Assembly: GCA_022843955.1 (NCBI GenBank)
Contig: JALHMQ010000006.1
Location: 124,001-188,000, forward strand
Reading direction: 5' to 3'
Length of the DNA: 64,000 nucleotides
From: Burkholderiaceae bacterium
GTDB taxonomy: Bacteria; Pseudomonadota; Gammaproteobacteria; Burkholderiales; Burkholderiaceae_F
The notes below the pieces were generated by a model. It saw only the letters and a list, made by a program, of their open reading frames with translations, ran no database searches and was not told the DNA's origin. This document shows, in pieces, positions 1 through 8,429 of the stretch (position 1 is the first letter of the stretch; every line of letters begins with the position of its first letter). Made by a program: the position numbers and the translations under genes.

Positions 1-330
1 ATGCTTGATGCGCGTGCTCGCCGCCGGCAGCGAGATGCACGAGCGCTGCGCGCCGCCGGTCAGGCTGTTGCACGCGGCAACGTTGACGATCAGGCGCAGG
101 TCGACCAGGTCGAAGTGCAGGCGCAGGTCGCGCGCCTCCTGGCGCACGTCTGGCACGCCTGGCCCATCTGACCCATCTGACCCATCTGGCAGGCTTGGCA
201 CCTCGGGCACGTCGCCCGCACTTCCTTCGCCGCCGGCAGCCGCGCCGCCCGCAGCCCGGGCACGCGAGTCCACCGCCACGCTGCGTGCTGCAGCGCCGCT
301 TCGCGTTTGCGAAAGCCCCCCTTCAGCCAT
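1..330 (-). CDS. LysR-family transcriptional regulator, N-terminal part (cut by window edge)
   Basis: Reading the minus strand from an ATG at 330 gives an open frame to the left edge. From about position 130 downward it reads FDLVDLRLIVNVAACNSLTG and then SLPAASTRIKH, the typical LysR winged-helix start (DLRLF.AVAE.GSLT..A, then SLPAASARIK). Only the DNA-binding N-terminus is present. The 40-60 residues before the helix-turn-helix are Gly/Ala-rich and contain DGSDGSDG, so the true start may be a GTG nearer the domain, for example around 156. It is divergent from the CoA-pathway genes that begin at 394, the usual arrangement for a LysR activator of an adjacent catabolic operon. The effector is unknown. 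Confidence 0.75.
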   Translation of the reverse strand, partial: MAEGGLSQTRSGAAARSVAVDSRARAAGGAAAGGEGSAGDVPEVPSLPDGSDGSDGPGVPDVRQEARDLRLHFDLVDLRLIVNVAACNSLTGGAQRSCISLPAASTRIKH

Positions 331-393
331 TGCGAATTGCTCCGTCTCCCCGGCGCGCCGATGATAGGCCGCCTCCCTCCTCCGGCCGCCACC

Positions 394-1281
394 ATGTCCG
401 ACACCCTCGCCTCACCCCGTACCGACTCGCCGCTCGACCTGCGCGCCTGGATCGGCCGCACCACCGAGGCGAGCGACGTCATTGCGTCCACCCCCACCAC
501 CGCCCTGGCCGCCACCCTCGACCATGCGGAGCGCGCCTGGCTCGCCGGCGACGCCCTGCCGCCGCTATGGCACTGGCTGTACTTCCTGCCGCTGCACCGG
601 CACAGCGAACTGGGCGACGATGGCCACGCGCGCCGCGGCGGCTTCCTGCCGCCGGTGCCGCTGCCGCGTCGCATGTGGGCCGGCAGCCGGATCGAGTTCC
701 ATGAGCCGCTCGCCATCGGTGAGTCGGTGCTGCGCAGCTCGCGCATCCTCGACGTGACCGAAAAGAGCGGCCGCAGCGGCGCCCTGGTGTTCGTCAAGGT
801 GCGCCATGAAGTGGCGCACGAGACCGCGCGCGGCAGCCGCCTGGCGCTGGCCGAGGAACACGACATCGTCTACCGCGATCCGCCGCGTGCCGATGAACCA
901 CCGGCCAAGCCGCAGCCGGCGCCGGCGGCCGCGTTCGAGCGCACGATCGTGCCCGACCCGGTGCTGCTGTTTCGCTACTCGGCGCTGACCTTCAATGGCC
1001 ATCGCATCCACTACGACCGCAGCTACTGCACCACGCAGGAAGGCTATCCCGGCCTGGTGGTGCACGGCCCGCTGCTGGCCACGCTGCTGATGGACCTCTT
1101 GCTGCGCGAGCGCCCGCAGGCGCAGCTCAGGCGCTTCTCGTTCCGCGCCGTGCGGCCGGTGTTCGATATCGCGCCGTTCTCGGTGTGCGGCCGCATCGCC
1201 GATGACGGCCGCCACGCGCAGCTGTGGGCGCGCGATGCCGACGGCTGGCTGACGATGGACGCGCAGGCCGAGTTCGACTGA
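394..1281 (+). CDS. MaoC/HTD2-like acyl-CoA hydratase (mesaconyl-C4-CoA hydratase type)
   Basis: A 295-residue protein starting at ATG 394; an earlier in-frame ATG at 361 is possible. The N-terminal half is a FAS1-like dehydratase (hot-dog) region (ARRGGFLPPVPLPRRMWAGS). The C-terminal half holds the family signature RYSALTFNGHRIHYDRSY followed by EGYPGLVVHGPL near residues 193-232. Relatives hydrate 2-enoyl-type CoA thioesters such as mesaconyl-C4-CoA or itaconyl-CoA. It is the first gene of a run with an acyl-CoA dehydrogenase and a class III CoA-transferase, so it probably carries out the hydration step of a short branched or dicarboxylic acid pathway. The exact substrate cannot be read from the sequence. 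Confidence 0.8.
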   Translation: MSDTLASPRTDSPLDLRAWIGRTTEASDVIASTPTTALAATLDHAERAWLAGDALPPLWHWLYFLPLHRHSELGDDGHARRGGFLPPVPLPRRMWAGSRIEFHEPLAIGESVLRSSRILDVTEKSGRSGALVFVKVRHEVAHETARGSRLALAEEHDIVYRDPPRADEPPAKPQPAPAAAFERTIVPDPVLLFRYSALTFNGHRIHYDRSYCTTQEGYPGLVVHGPLLATLLMDLLLRERPQAQLRRFSFRAVRPVFDIAPFSVCGRIADDGRHAQLWARDADGWLTMDAQAEFD

Positions 1282-1344
1282 TCCCTTCTTGCGCGCTTGC
1301 CTCTTGCTCACTTTGCTCTTCTGACCTCAAAGCCGGACCCCACC

Positions 1345-2505
1345 ATGCCGATGATCGAAACCACCCACACCGACCTGCGCGACGCGATCCGCGCGCTGTG
1401 CGCCGAGTTCCCCGACGAGTACTTCCGCAAGGTCGATGCCGAGCGCGCCTATCCGGCCGAGTTCGTCGACGCACTGACGAAGGCCGGCTGGCTGGCCGCG
1501 CTGATCCCGCAGGAGTACGGCGGCTCGGGCCTGGGGCTGACCGAGGCATCGGTCATCATGGAAGAGATCAACCGCTGCGGCGGCAACTCGGGCGCCTGCC
1601 ACGGCCAGATGTACAACATGGGCACGCTGTTGCGCCACGGCTCGGCAGAGCAGAAGCAGCGTTACCTGCCCAAGATCGCCAGCGGCGGGTTGCGGTTGCA
1701 GTCGATGGGCGTGACCGAACCGACCACCGGCACCGACACCACCAATCTGAAGACCACCGCGGTGAAGAAGGGCGACCGCTACGTCGTCAACGGCCAGAAG
1801 GTGTGGATCTCGCGCGTGCAGCACTCCGACCTGATGATCCTGTTGGCGCGAACCACCCCGGCGGCCGAGTGCAAGCGCAAGAGCGAGGGCATGTCGATCT
1901 TCGTGGTCGATCTGCGCGCGGCCGAGAAGAGCGGCATGACGGTGCGGCCGATTCCCAACCTGGTCAACCACGAGACCAACGAACTGTTCTTCGAGGACCT
2001 GGAGATCCCCGCCGAGAACCTGATCGGCGACGAGGGCAAGGGCTTCAAGTACATCCTCGACGGCCTGAATGCCGAGCGCACGCTGATCGCCGCCGAGTGC
2101 ATCGGCGATGGCTACTGGTTCATCGAGCGCGCCCGCAAGTACGCCGGCGAGCGCGTGGTCTTTGGCCGGCCGATCGGCCAGAACCAGGGCGTGAGCTTTC
2201 CGATCGCCGAGTCGTACATGGAAATCGAGGCGGCCAACCTGATGCGCTGGCGCGCCTGCGAGATGTTCGATGCGCATCAGCCCTGCGGCGCCGAGGCCAA
2301 CATGGCCAAGCACCTGGCGGCCAAGGCCTCATGGGAGGCGGCCAACGTCTGCCTGCAGACCTACGGCGGCTTCGGCTTTGCCAACGAGTACGACATCGAG
2401 CGCAAGTTCCGCGAGACCCGGCTGTACCTCGTCGCGCCGATCTCCACCAACCTGATCCTGGCGCACATCGCCGAGCACGTGCTCGGCCTGCCGCGCTCGT
2501 TCTGA
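1345..2505 (+). CDS. Acyl-CoA dehydrogenase
   Basis: A 386-residue flavoprotein of the acyl-CoA dehydrogenase family, of normal length. Visible hallmarks are LIPQEYGGSGLGLTEASVIM in the N-terminal helical domain, the FAD/substrate segment LQSMGVTEPTTGTDTTNLKT, NGQKVWISR, and the C-terminal YGGFGFANEYDIERKFRE. It would introduce a 2,3-double bond into a CoA thioester and pass electrons to ETF. ATG 1345 is chosen because it begins the conserved region; ATG 1351 or an earlier in-frame start at 1297 are alternatives. It lies 63 bases after the hydratase gene and 11 bases before the CoA-transferase gene, so it is almost certainly in the same operon. Confidence 0.9.
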   Translation: MPMIETTHTDLRDAIRALCAEFPDEYFRKVDAERAYPAEFVDALTKAGWLAALIPQEYGGSGLGLTEASVIMEEINRCGGNSGACHGQMYNMGTLLRHGSAEQKQRYLPKIASGGLRLQSMGVTEPTTGTDTTNLKTTAVKKGDRYVVNGQKVWISRVQHSDLMILLARTTPAAECKRKSEGMSIFVVDLRAAEKSGMTVRPIPNLVNHETNELFFEDLEIPAENLIGDEGKGFKYILDGLNAERTLIAAECIGDGYWFIERARKYAGERVVFGRPIGQNQGVSFPIAESYMEIEAANLMRWRACEMFDAHQPCGAEANMAKHLAAKASWEAANVCLQTYGGFGFANEYDIERKFRETRLYLVAPISTNLILAHIAEHVLGLPRSF

Positions 2506-2516
2506 GGCTGCCGCCG

Positions 2517-3704
2517 ATGCGACCGCTGGAAGGCATCACCGTCGTCTCGCTCGAACAGGCGGTGGCGGCACCCTTCGCCACGCGCCAGCTGGCCGACCTG
2601 GGCGCGCGCGTGATCAAGATCGAGCGCCCCGGCGTGGGCGACTTCGCGCGCGGCTACGACACCCGCGTCAAGGGGCTGGCCTCGCATTTCGTCTGGGCCA
2701 ACCGCTCGAAGGAAAGCCTCACGCTGGATGTCAAACATCCGCAGACGGCCGAGATCCTGGCGCGCCTGCTCGAACGCACCGACGTGCTGATGCAGAACCT
2801 GGTGCCGGGTGCGGCCGCGCGGCTGGGCCTGTCGTTCGAGGCGCTGCATGCCAGGCACCCGCGCCTGATCGTGTGCGACATCTCCGGCTACGGCGACGAC
2901 CCGCAGGTGCCCGGACCGTATCGCGACAAGAAGGCCTACGACCTCCTGATCCAGAGCGAGTCCGGCTTCCTGTCGATCACCGGCACGCCGGACGATCCGG
3001 CCAAGGCCGGCTGCTCGATCGCCGACATTGCCGCCGGCATGTACGCCTACAGCAACGTGCTGGCAGCGCTGATCGCACGCGGCCGCACGGGTGTGGGCGC
3101 GCGGCTCGATGTCTCGATGCTGGAGGCGATGGCGGAGTGGATGAGCTACCCGCTGTACTACGCGTACGACGGCGCGCCGCCGCCGCCGCGCGCCGCCGCC
3201 GCGCACGCCACCATCTACCCGTACGGCCCGTTTGCCGCGAAAGACGGCAACGTCATGCTCGGCATCCAGAACGAGCGCGAGTGGCAGGCGTTCTGCGACA
3301 AGGTGCTGCAGCAGCCGGCGCTCGCCACCGATGCGCGCTTCGCCGGCAATGCGCAGCGCTCGGCGAACCGCGACGCGCTGCGTGCGCTGATCGAAGGCGT
3401 GTTCGCGGCACTGAATGCCGAGGAGGTGCTGCGCCGGCTCGACGCCGCGCAGATCGCCAACGCGCACGTGAACGACATGCACGAGCTGTGGGCGCACCCG
3501 CAGCTGGCGGCGCGCAGCCGCTGGACCGAGGTCGGCTCGCCCGCGGGCGCGGTGCCGGCGCTGCTGCCACCCGGTCTGCCGAGCGACGTGCAGCCACGCA
3601 TGGATGCGATTCCGGCCCTGGGCGAACACACCGCGCCGATCCTGCGCGAACTCGGCTTCGACGACGGCGCCATCGCGCAGCTGCGCAGCGAGGGCGCGGT
3701 TTGA
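2517..3704 (+). CDS. CaiB/BaiF (class III) CoA-transferase
   Basis: A 395-residue protein starting at ATG 2517 with the class III CoA-transferase opening MRPLEGITVVSLEQAVAAPF, then DLGARVIKIERPGVGDFARG and NRSKESLTLDVKHP. The catalytic aspartate that forms the acyl-anhydride is visible in CSIADIAAGMYAYSNVL, at about residue 170, which matches Asp169 of formyl-CoA transferase. It would activate a carboxylic acid by moving CoA from a donor thioester. A small gap after the dehydrogenase and the shared strand suggest co-transcription. An in-frame extension runs upstream through the dehydrogenase gene but is only a reading-frame shadow. Confidence 0.9.
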   Translation: MRPLEGITVVSLEQAVAAPFATRQLADLGARVIKIERPGVGDFARGYDTRVKGLASHFVWANRSKESLTLDVKHPQTAEILARLLERTDVLMQNLVPGAAARLGLSFEALHARHPRLIVCDISGYGDDPQVPGPYRDKKAYDLLIQSESGFLSITGTPDDPAKAGCSIADIAAGMYAYSNVLAALIARGRTGVGARLDVSMLEAMAEWMSYPLYYAYDGAPPPPRAAAAHATIYPYGPFAAKDGNVMLGIQNEREWQAFCDKVLQQPALATDARFAGNAQRSANRDALRALIEGVFAALNAEEVLRRLDAAQIANAHVNDMHELWAHPQLAARSRWTEVGSPAGAVPALLPPGLPSDVQPRMDAIPALGEHTAPILRELGFDDGAIAQLRSEGAV

Positions 3705-3754
3705 TCGCGGGACCGCGCGCCTGACCACGACACCACGAATCTGAGGAGATCCGC

Positions 3755-5176
3755 ATGAACGCCCCCGCCGCGGCCAAGCACGCCCAGCCCGCCGAGCACG
3801 CCAAACACGCCACGCACGCCACGCACGAACAGGCCACCCCCGACGCCGAGCTCGCCACCTTCGCCGCCACCCTGCGCTACGAAGACATTCCGGCGCCGGT
3901 GCTGCGCCGGACCGAAGACCTGCTGCTCGACTGGATCGGCTCCACGCTCGCCGGCAAGGGCGCGCGCGCGGTGCAGAGCATCGACCGCTTTGCCGCCGCG
4001 ATGGGCGGCGCCGGCGCCAGCGAAGTGCTGATCTCGCGGCGCATGACCTCGCCGCTGTTCGCTGCGATGGTCAACGCCGCCGCCTCGCACGTGGCGGAGC
4101 AGGACGACGTGCACAACGGCTCGGTGTTCCATCCGGCCGCGGTGGTGTTCCCGCCCGCGCTGGCCGTGGCGCAGGCGCTGGGCCGCTCCGGGGCCGAGCT
4201 GCTGGCCGCCTGCGTGGCCGGCTACGAGGTCGGCATCCGCATCGGCGAGTTTCTCGGCCGCTCGCATTACAAGATCTTCCACACCACCGGCACCGCCGGC
4301 TCGGTGGCCGCCGCCGCGGCGGTCGGGCGCCTGCTGCGGCTCGATCCGGTGACCATGCTCAACGCCTTCGGCTCGGCCGGTACACAGGCCGCAGGCTTGT
4401 GGGAGTTCCTGCGTGACGCGGCCGATTCCAAGCAGCTGCACACCGCACATGCGGCCGCGGCCGGGCTCACCGCTGCGTACCTCGCGGCCGACGGCTTTAC
4501 CGGCGCGCGCCGCATCCTCACCGGCACGCAGGGGATGGCGGCCGGCATGTCGAGCGATGCAGATCCCGCCAAGCTGACCGACGGCCTCGGCACGCGCTGG
4601 GCGCTGGCCGAGACCTCGTTCAAGTTCCACGCATCGTGCCGTCACACCCACCCGGCCGCCGATGCGCTGCTGCAGGTGATGCAGCAGCACGACCTGCAGG
4701 CCGACGATATCGCCGCCGTGACCACCCACGTGCACCAGGGCGCGATCGATGTACTCGGCGCGGTGACCGACCCGCAGACCGTGCACCAGGCCAAGTTCTC
4801 GATGGGCACGGTGCTCGGGCTGATTGCCGTGCAGCGGCGCGCGGGACTCACCGAGTTCGACGCCGCGCTGCGCGATACCGCGGTTGCGCGCCTGCGCACC
4901 AAGGTGACGATGCAGCTCGATGCCGAGGTCGATGGCGCGTATCCGCAGCGCTGGATCGGCAAGGTCACCGTGCGCACGGTGGATGGGCGCGAGCTGCACG
5001 GTCGCGTCGACGAACCGAAAGGCGACCCCGGCAACACGCTGTCGCGCGCGGAGATCGAGGACAAGGCGCTGCGCCTGGCGCAGTACCAGGGCGGCGCCAC
5101 CGCCGACGAGATGCAGCGGGTGATTGCCCAGGTCTGGCAGATGGCCGACGCGCCGGTGGTGAGGCGCCTGCTGTAG
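3755..5176 (+). CDS. MmgE/PrpD family protein
   Basis: A 473-residue member of the MmgE/PrpD family, whose characterised members include 2-methylcitrate dehydratase and cis-aconitate decarboxylase. Family features are LLLDWIGSTLAGKG, AAASHVAEQDDVHNGSVFHP, TTGTAGSVAAAAAVGRLL and FKFHASCRHTHPAADAL. The start ATG 3755 has a good ribosome site (GAGGAG, 3743-3748). The first 30 residues are unusually His/Ala-rich (repeated KHA, THA) and probably disordered. It ends the CoA-pathway operon, so it may act on the free acid or a product of the pathway. The substrate is not predictable. Confidence 0.85.
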   Translation: MNAPAAAKHAQPAEHAKHATHATHEQATPDAELATFAATLRYEDIPAPVLRRTEDLLLDWIGSTLAGKGARAVQSIDRFAAAMGGAGASEVLISRRMTSPLFAAMVNAAASHVAEQDDVHNGSVFHPAAVVFPPALAVAQALGRSGAELLAACVAGYEVGIRIGEFLGRSHYKIFHTTGTAGSVAAAAAVGRLLRLDPVTMLNAFGSAGTQAAGLWEFLRDAADSKQLHTAHAAAAGLTAAYLAADGFTGARRILTGTQGMAAGMSSDADPAKLTDGLGTRWALAETSFKFHASCRHTHPAADALLQVMQQHDLQADDIAAVTTHVHQGAIDVLGAVTDPQTVHQAKFSMGTVLGLIAVQRRAGLTEFDAALRDTAVARLRTKVTMQLDAEVDGAYPQRWIGKVTVRTVDGRELHGRVDEPKGDPGNTLSRAEIEDKALRLAQYQGGATADEMQRVIAQVWQMADAPVVRRLL

Positions 5177-5194
5177 TCGCATGGCGCCGTCGAA

Positions 5195-5287
5195 TCACAC
5201 GGAGAGCACGAAGAGCACAGAGCGCGCGGAGAACACGCGACGACGCGTGATGAGTAAGCCTCTGCGGTCTCTGTGTGCTCCGTGTGA
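5195..5287. repeat. Imperfect inverted repeat downstream of the MmgE/PrpD gene
   Basis: The left arm (5195-5222, TCACACGGAGAGCACGAAGA... to CACAGAG) and the right arm (5269-5287, CTCTGTGTGCTCCGTGTGA) are near reverse complements. The left arm contains an extra internal copy of GAGCACGAA. It lies between two convergent genes. It could act as a bidirectional terminator or be a copy of a dispersed intergenic repeat; no T-run follows either arm. Confidence 0.5.
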
Positions 5288-5373
5288 CCAGCAATCTTTG
5301 GAGCGATCGACCTATGCCGCCGCGACCGGCTGACATGGGCACCGGCCTCGACGATGCACCCCGAGGCAGATCA

Positions 5374-6201
5374 TCAGCAACCGGCTGACGGCGGGGTACC
5401 AGTTCGCGCCTTCTTGCCTGTCGCTCCGTCCCCCTGTGCCAGCCAGTCGATGACGGCAGCGTTGAACTGCGCCGGCTGCTCCACCATCACCCAGTGGCCG
5501 GTCTCGCAGGCCACCACGCGATTGCCCGGCCGCGCTGCCAGGTCCTGCGCCCAGGCCGACGCGTGGAACATGAACGGCTTGCGGGTTCCGTGGATGAACA
5601 GCATCGGGCACGCCGGCTTGAACGCCTTGGCCTGGCGATAGCCGCCGGTCCATTGCAGGTAGTACGGGTAGCCCATCTGCGCGCTCACCTGGTGGCGCGC
5701 GGCCGGCGCGCGCGCGGCACCTGCCATGGCACGCGCCATGCGGTCGCCGATGCGGCCGCCGATGCGCCAGGCGGCCGCCAGCCACAGCTGGTAGCCCACG
5801 ATCGACAGCTTGGCCTTCAGGCCGGTCTCGCGCAGATGCCGCCGCGACCCGGCGTCGCCGATGTCGACGCCGATGATGCGGCGGACACACGCCGGGTGGC
5901 GCAGCGCGAACTGATAGCCGAAGAAGCAGCCCCAGTCGTGCAGCAGCAGCGTCACCGGACCGCCGCCGCACGCACGCTCGATCACGCGATGGATCAGGGC
6001 GACGATCTCATCGAGCGTGTGGACGCCGCGCGCGTCGCCCGGTGCAAAACCCGGCAGCGTGAAGCGGACACAGCGGTACTGCGCCTGCAGTGCTGCCACC
6101 TGCGGGTCCCACAGGCGATGCGTATCGGGCCAGCCGTGGATCAGCACGATCGACTCGTGACCTGTCCCGTCAATCTGGATCTCGACGTTGTCGATCTTCA
6201 T
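5374..6201 (-). CDS. Epoxide-hydrolase-like alpha/beta hydrolase
   Basis: A 275-residue alpha/beta hydrolase read from ATG 6201 (MKIDNVEIQI); an in-frame ATG lies further upstream at 6300. The oxyanion motif HGWP (VLIHGWPDTHRLWD) near residue 22 and the nucleophile elbow LLLHDWGCFFGYQFALRHP with Asp near residue 89 are those of the epoxide hydrolase/haloalkane dehalogenase branch rather than serine esterases. The catalytic His is in ETGHWVMVEQP near residue 234. The tail after IDWLAQGDG is Gly/Lys-rich and of low complexity. It is on the opposite strand and convergent with the CoA operon, so a shared pathway is not implied. Confidence 0.85.
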   Translation of the reverse strand: MKIDNVEIQIDGTGHESIVLIHGWPDTHRLWDPQVAALQAQYRCVRFTLPGFAPGDARGVHTLDEIVALIHRVIERACGGGPVTLLLHDWGCFFGYQFALRHPACVRRIIGVDIGDAGSRRHLRETGLKAKLSIVGYQLWLAAAWRIGGRIGDRMARAMAGAARAPAARHQVSAQMGYPYYLQWTGGYRQAKAFKPACPMLFIHGTRKPFMFHASAWAQDLAARPGNRVVACETGHWVMVEQPAQFNAAVIDWLAQGDGATGKKARTGTPPSAGC

Positions 6202-6396
6202 CGGTAACCCGCGAGGCGCATCCGGCAGGCAATGCGTCTGCCGAGTGCCGCACTCGACGAGAATCGAACGGCCGTTGGCCAGGGGCAGCGCATTGCGCAC
6301 CGCTCATGAAAGTCGAGACGGACCTGACGGTACGCACCGGCCGCGCACGACACAAGCCGCAACGCCGTCCGGTTGCCGGGCGCCGCGCCTGCAAGG

Positions 6397-6650
6397 TCAG
6401 TGGGCCTGCCCGAAGTACCAGGGCGCGGCCGGGATCGACTTCAACGGCGCAAAGCGCTTGGCACCGGCGCGGCTGCGGCGTCGGCATCGAGCGAGGCGAT
6501 CGCATCGAGCACCTGCTCGCGCAGCACACCGAAGCAGGCGGGGTCGCTCGACAGCGCCATGCCGTCGCCCAGCTTGCGCACGCAGCGTGCTTCGTGGTGG
6601 GCGGCGCGCTGGCGGTGTCGACAAGAGGCCGGTGGGGATGACGGATCTCA
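6397..6650 (-). pseudogene. Frameshifted remnant of an unidentified protein-coding gene
   Basis: On the minus strand one frame reads CVRKLGDGMALSSDPACF and then GVLREQVLDAIASLDADA. About 6463-6476 the sensible frame shifts, and another frame ends RFAPLKSIPAAPWYFGQAH followed by a TGA at 6399-6397. Codon third positions in both segments are almost all G or C, as in real genes here, and neither frame is open across the whole stretch with good coding character. No family was recognised. It looks like the C-terminal end of a decayed gene; a sequencing error is the alternative. Confidence 0.4.
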
Positions 6651-7007
6651 GCCGGCGGCCCCGCTGCCGTGGCGATGCGATCGCGTTAGGCCGGTGGCTT
6701 TGCGTACCGCGCTTTCGCGCGGTTTTCCGGGGGAATTTGTGATCGCGCCGACACGCCATCGCAATTGGGGATGGCCGAGAGCGCGCGGCCGGCACCACCC
6801 ACGTCAACGCTGAAGGTTTGTACGAACCGCGTGCTGCAACGTGAAAATGGACGCGAGGCACCCGCCGTTTCAACGGACTGCCATGCCGCCCCGCGTGCTG
6901 TGATCCCCATCAGCAACAAGGAAAGCCCTGTGCAGGTCGCGGGCCGTCACCGCTGCCGGCAGGCGCAGCGGACAGTGACAATGCGCCGCTGCCGATCGAG
7001 TGGAACC
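6651..7007. other. Intergenic stretch with no convincing gene
   Basis: The open frames here lack the codon bias of their neighbours and show no domain. Composition is noticeably less GC-rich around 6720-6920. It probably holds the promoter of the BLUF gene at 7008, but no clear -35/-10 pair was identified. Confidence 0.4.
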
Positions 7008-7463
7008 ATGCCGCTGCTGCGAATCATCTTTACCAGTGTGGTCGAGGACAGCTATCCGGGCGACCACACCGCCCAGATCGTCGCCGACTCGACCCGGTAC
7101 AACGCGCCGCTGGGCATCGCCAGCATCCTGCTCGCGGTCGGCGGCCGCTTTGTCCAGTGCATCGAAGGGCCGTCGGATGGCGTCTACTCGGCCATGACGC
7201 GCATCCTGTCCGATCGGCGGCACCACAGTGTCACCATCATCGACTCGCAACACACGATGTCGCTGTCGTTCGCGGCGATCGGCATGCGGCTGGTGGTCGG
7301 CACCGTAGCGCAGCGCGCGCACGCCGAACACCTGCTCCGGCGCGTTGCGGTCGACAACTCGCGTGAACTCGCCGATGAGCTGTTCGGTTTGCTGAAGCAG
7401 ATGGCTGGTCTGGCGGTTTGCAGCGCCGAGGAGTCCGCTGAGGTGCTGTCCAGCCCGCACTGA
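7008..7463 (+). CDS. BLUF-domain protein with altered photoactive residues
   Basis: A 151-residue single-domain protein with the BLUF layout (flavin-binding blue-light sensor). Against PixD numbering, Asn32 (YNAPLGIASILL), Gln50 (GRFVQCIEGP) and Met93 (FAAIGMRLV) are present. The essential photoactive Tyr8 is Phe (LLRIIFTS), and Trp91 is Ile. The typical RILSDRRHHSVTII segment is present. The family senses blue light through a Tyr-Gln-flavin hydrogen-bond switch, so this copy may bind flavin without photocycling. The C-terminal helices (about residues 100-150) are of PixD-like length and no output domain is fused. An upstream in-frame ATG at 6981 is possible. Confidence 0.75.
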   Translation: MPLLRIIFTSVVEDSYPGDHTAQIVADSTRYNAPLGIASILLAVGGRFVQCIEGPSDGVYSAMTRILSDRRHHSVTIIDSQHTMSLSFAAIGMRLVVGTVAQRAHAEHLLRRVAVDNSRELADELFGLLKQMAGLAVCSAEESAEVLSSPH

Positions 7464-7980
7464 GCCGCCACTGCCTGCGCGCCGTCATGGCGCAATCACG
7501 GCCGCGGCAGCCGCCTGGCAAAAATCAGGCATCGGTCCTGCGCTGCGTGTGCAGGTGCACCCGTTGGACCGGTTATGCACCCGGTCAGACTTCGGTGACC
7601 GTCAATATTTTCAAATATTCAAGCGGTTACGTGGTCCATGAGGGACGGCTTCGTGTCACCAGACCCGGACTTCAGAAGCCGCGGGACGACGGCACCTGGT
7701 GCGCAGCCGCGGCCACCGGCGACCGAACGTGACCGCGAGCGGGAGCGCCCGCCGCCGACCAGCGCGGCGCAGATCGCAATGCGTCCCTGATCCAGACAAG
7801 GTCGCGCCCGCGCTGACATGCGTGCGAGGACACGGCGCCTCGACGGGAGGTCCACCCCGCACCGGCGCGTAGCCCGGGCGCGCGCATGCGACACATCGCC
7901 GCAGCGCCCGGCGAGGGCGGCACCATAGAATCGAACGGCACAAATGGTCACGCAAACGCGTTAGGACTCAAGGAGGGATC
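7464..7980. other. Long intergenic region upstream of the secretion operon
   Basis: No convincing gene. It contains an AT-rich palindrome (7604-7619) in otherwise GC-rich DNA and ends with a strong ribosome site (AAGGAGG, about 7970-7976) for gspG. Reading frames on the minus strand (7619-7955) have no recognisable domain. It is likely to hold the promoter of the operon starting at 7981. Confidence 0.5.
7604..7619. promoter_or_regulatory. AT-rich palindrome, possible operator
   Basis: AATATTT-TC-AAATATT is a perfect 7-base inverted repeat with a 2-base spacer in strongly GC-rich surroundings. It is about 360 bases upstream of gspG and 140 bases after the BLUF gene. A dimeric regulator or nucleoid protein could bind it; no regulator was identified. 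Confidence 0.35.
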
Positions 7981-8421
7981 ATGAGATCCAGGTTCGGCAT
8001 GGGCAGTTGCCGACCTGCCCTGCGACGGGGCTTTACGCTTCTGGAATTGCTCGTCGTGCTCGTGATCATCGGGCTTTTGGCGGGCCTCGTCGGACCTCGC
8101 TACTTTGGGCAGATCGGCAAGTCGGAAGTCAAAGCCGCCAAGGCGCAGATCGTCGCGCTCGAGAAGGCACTCGACCAGTACCGGCTCGACGCCGGCCGCT
8201 ATCCGACCACCGAGGCGGGACTTGCGGTGCTGGTGACCAAGCCGCCAAACGATCCCAAGTGGGGCGGGCCCTACCTGAAAAAGGCCGTGCCGGCAGATCC
8301 CTGGGGCCGCCCGTATGTCTACAAGTCGCCAGGTGAGCACGACGAGTTCGACCTGTTCTCGTTCGGCAAAGACGGCCGCCCGGGCGGCAGCGGCGACGAC
8401 GCCGACATCACCAGCTGGTAG
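7981..8421 (+). CDS. gspG: Type II secretion major pseudopilin GspG
   Basis: A 146-residue pseudopilin. The prepilin-peptidase site RRGFTLLELLVVLVIIGLLA near residues 16-35 has the processing Gly, Phe+1 and Glu+5. The body has the GspG pattern (KAAKAQIVALEKALDQYRLD, GRYPTTEAGLAVLV, GGPYLKKAVPADPWGRPYVY) and the C-terminal calcium-loop region ending DGRPGGSGDDADITSW. It would be the main subunit of the periplasmic pseudopilus. The start is set by AAGGAGG just upstream. It heads an operon with gspF 8 bases downstream. Putting gspG first is unlike the canonical C-D-E-F-G order. Confidence 0.95.
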   Translation: MRSRFGMGSCRPALRRGFTLLELLVVLVIIGLLAGLVGPRYFGQIGKSEVKAAKAQIVALEKALDQYRLDAGRYPTTEAGLAVLVTKPPNDPKWGGPYLKKAVPADPWGRPYVYKSPGEHDEFDLFSFGKDGRPGGSGDDADITSW

Positions 8422-8429
8422 CGGGCGCA

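Noticed and set aside
7619-7955. Three overlapping minus-strand frames upstream of gspG
   Set aside because: Cys/Arg/Gly-rich with no domain, no ribosome site and poor codon usage compared with neighbours.
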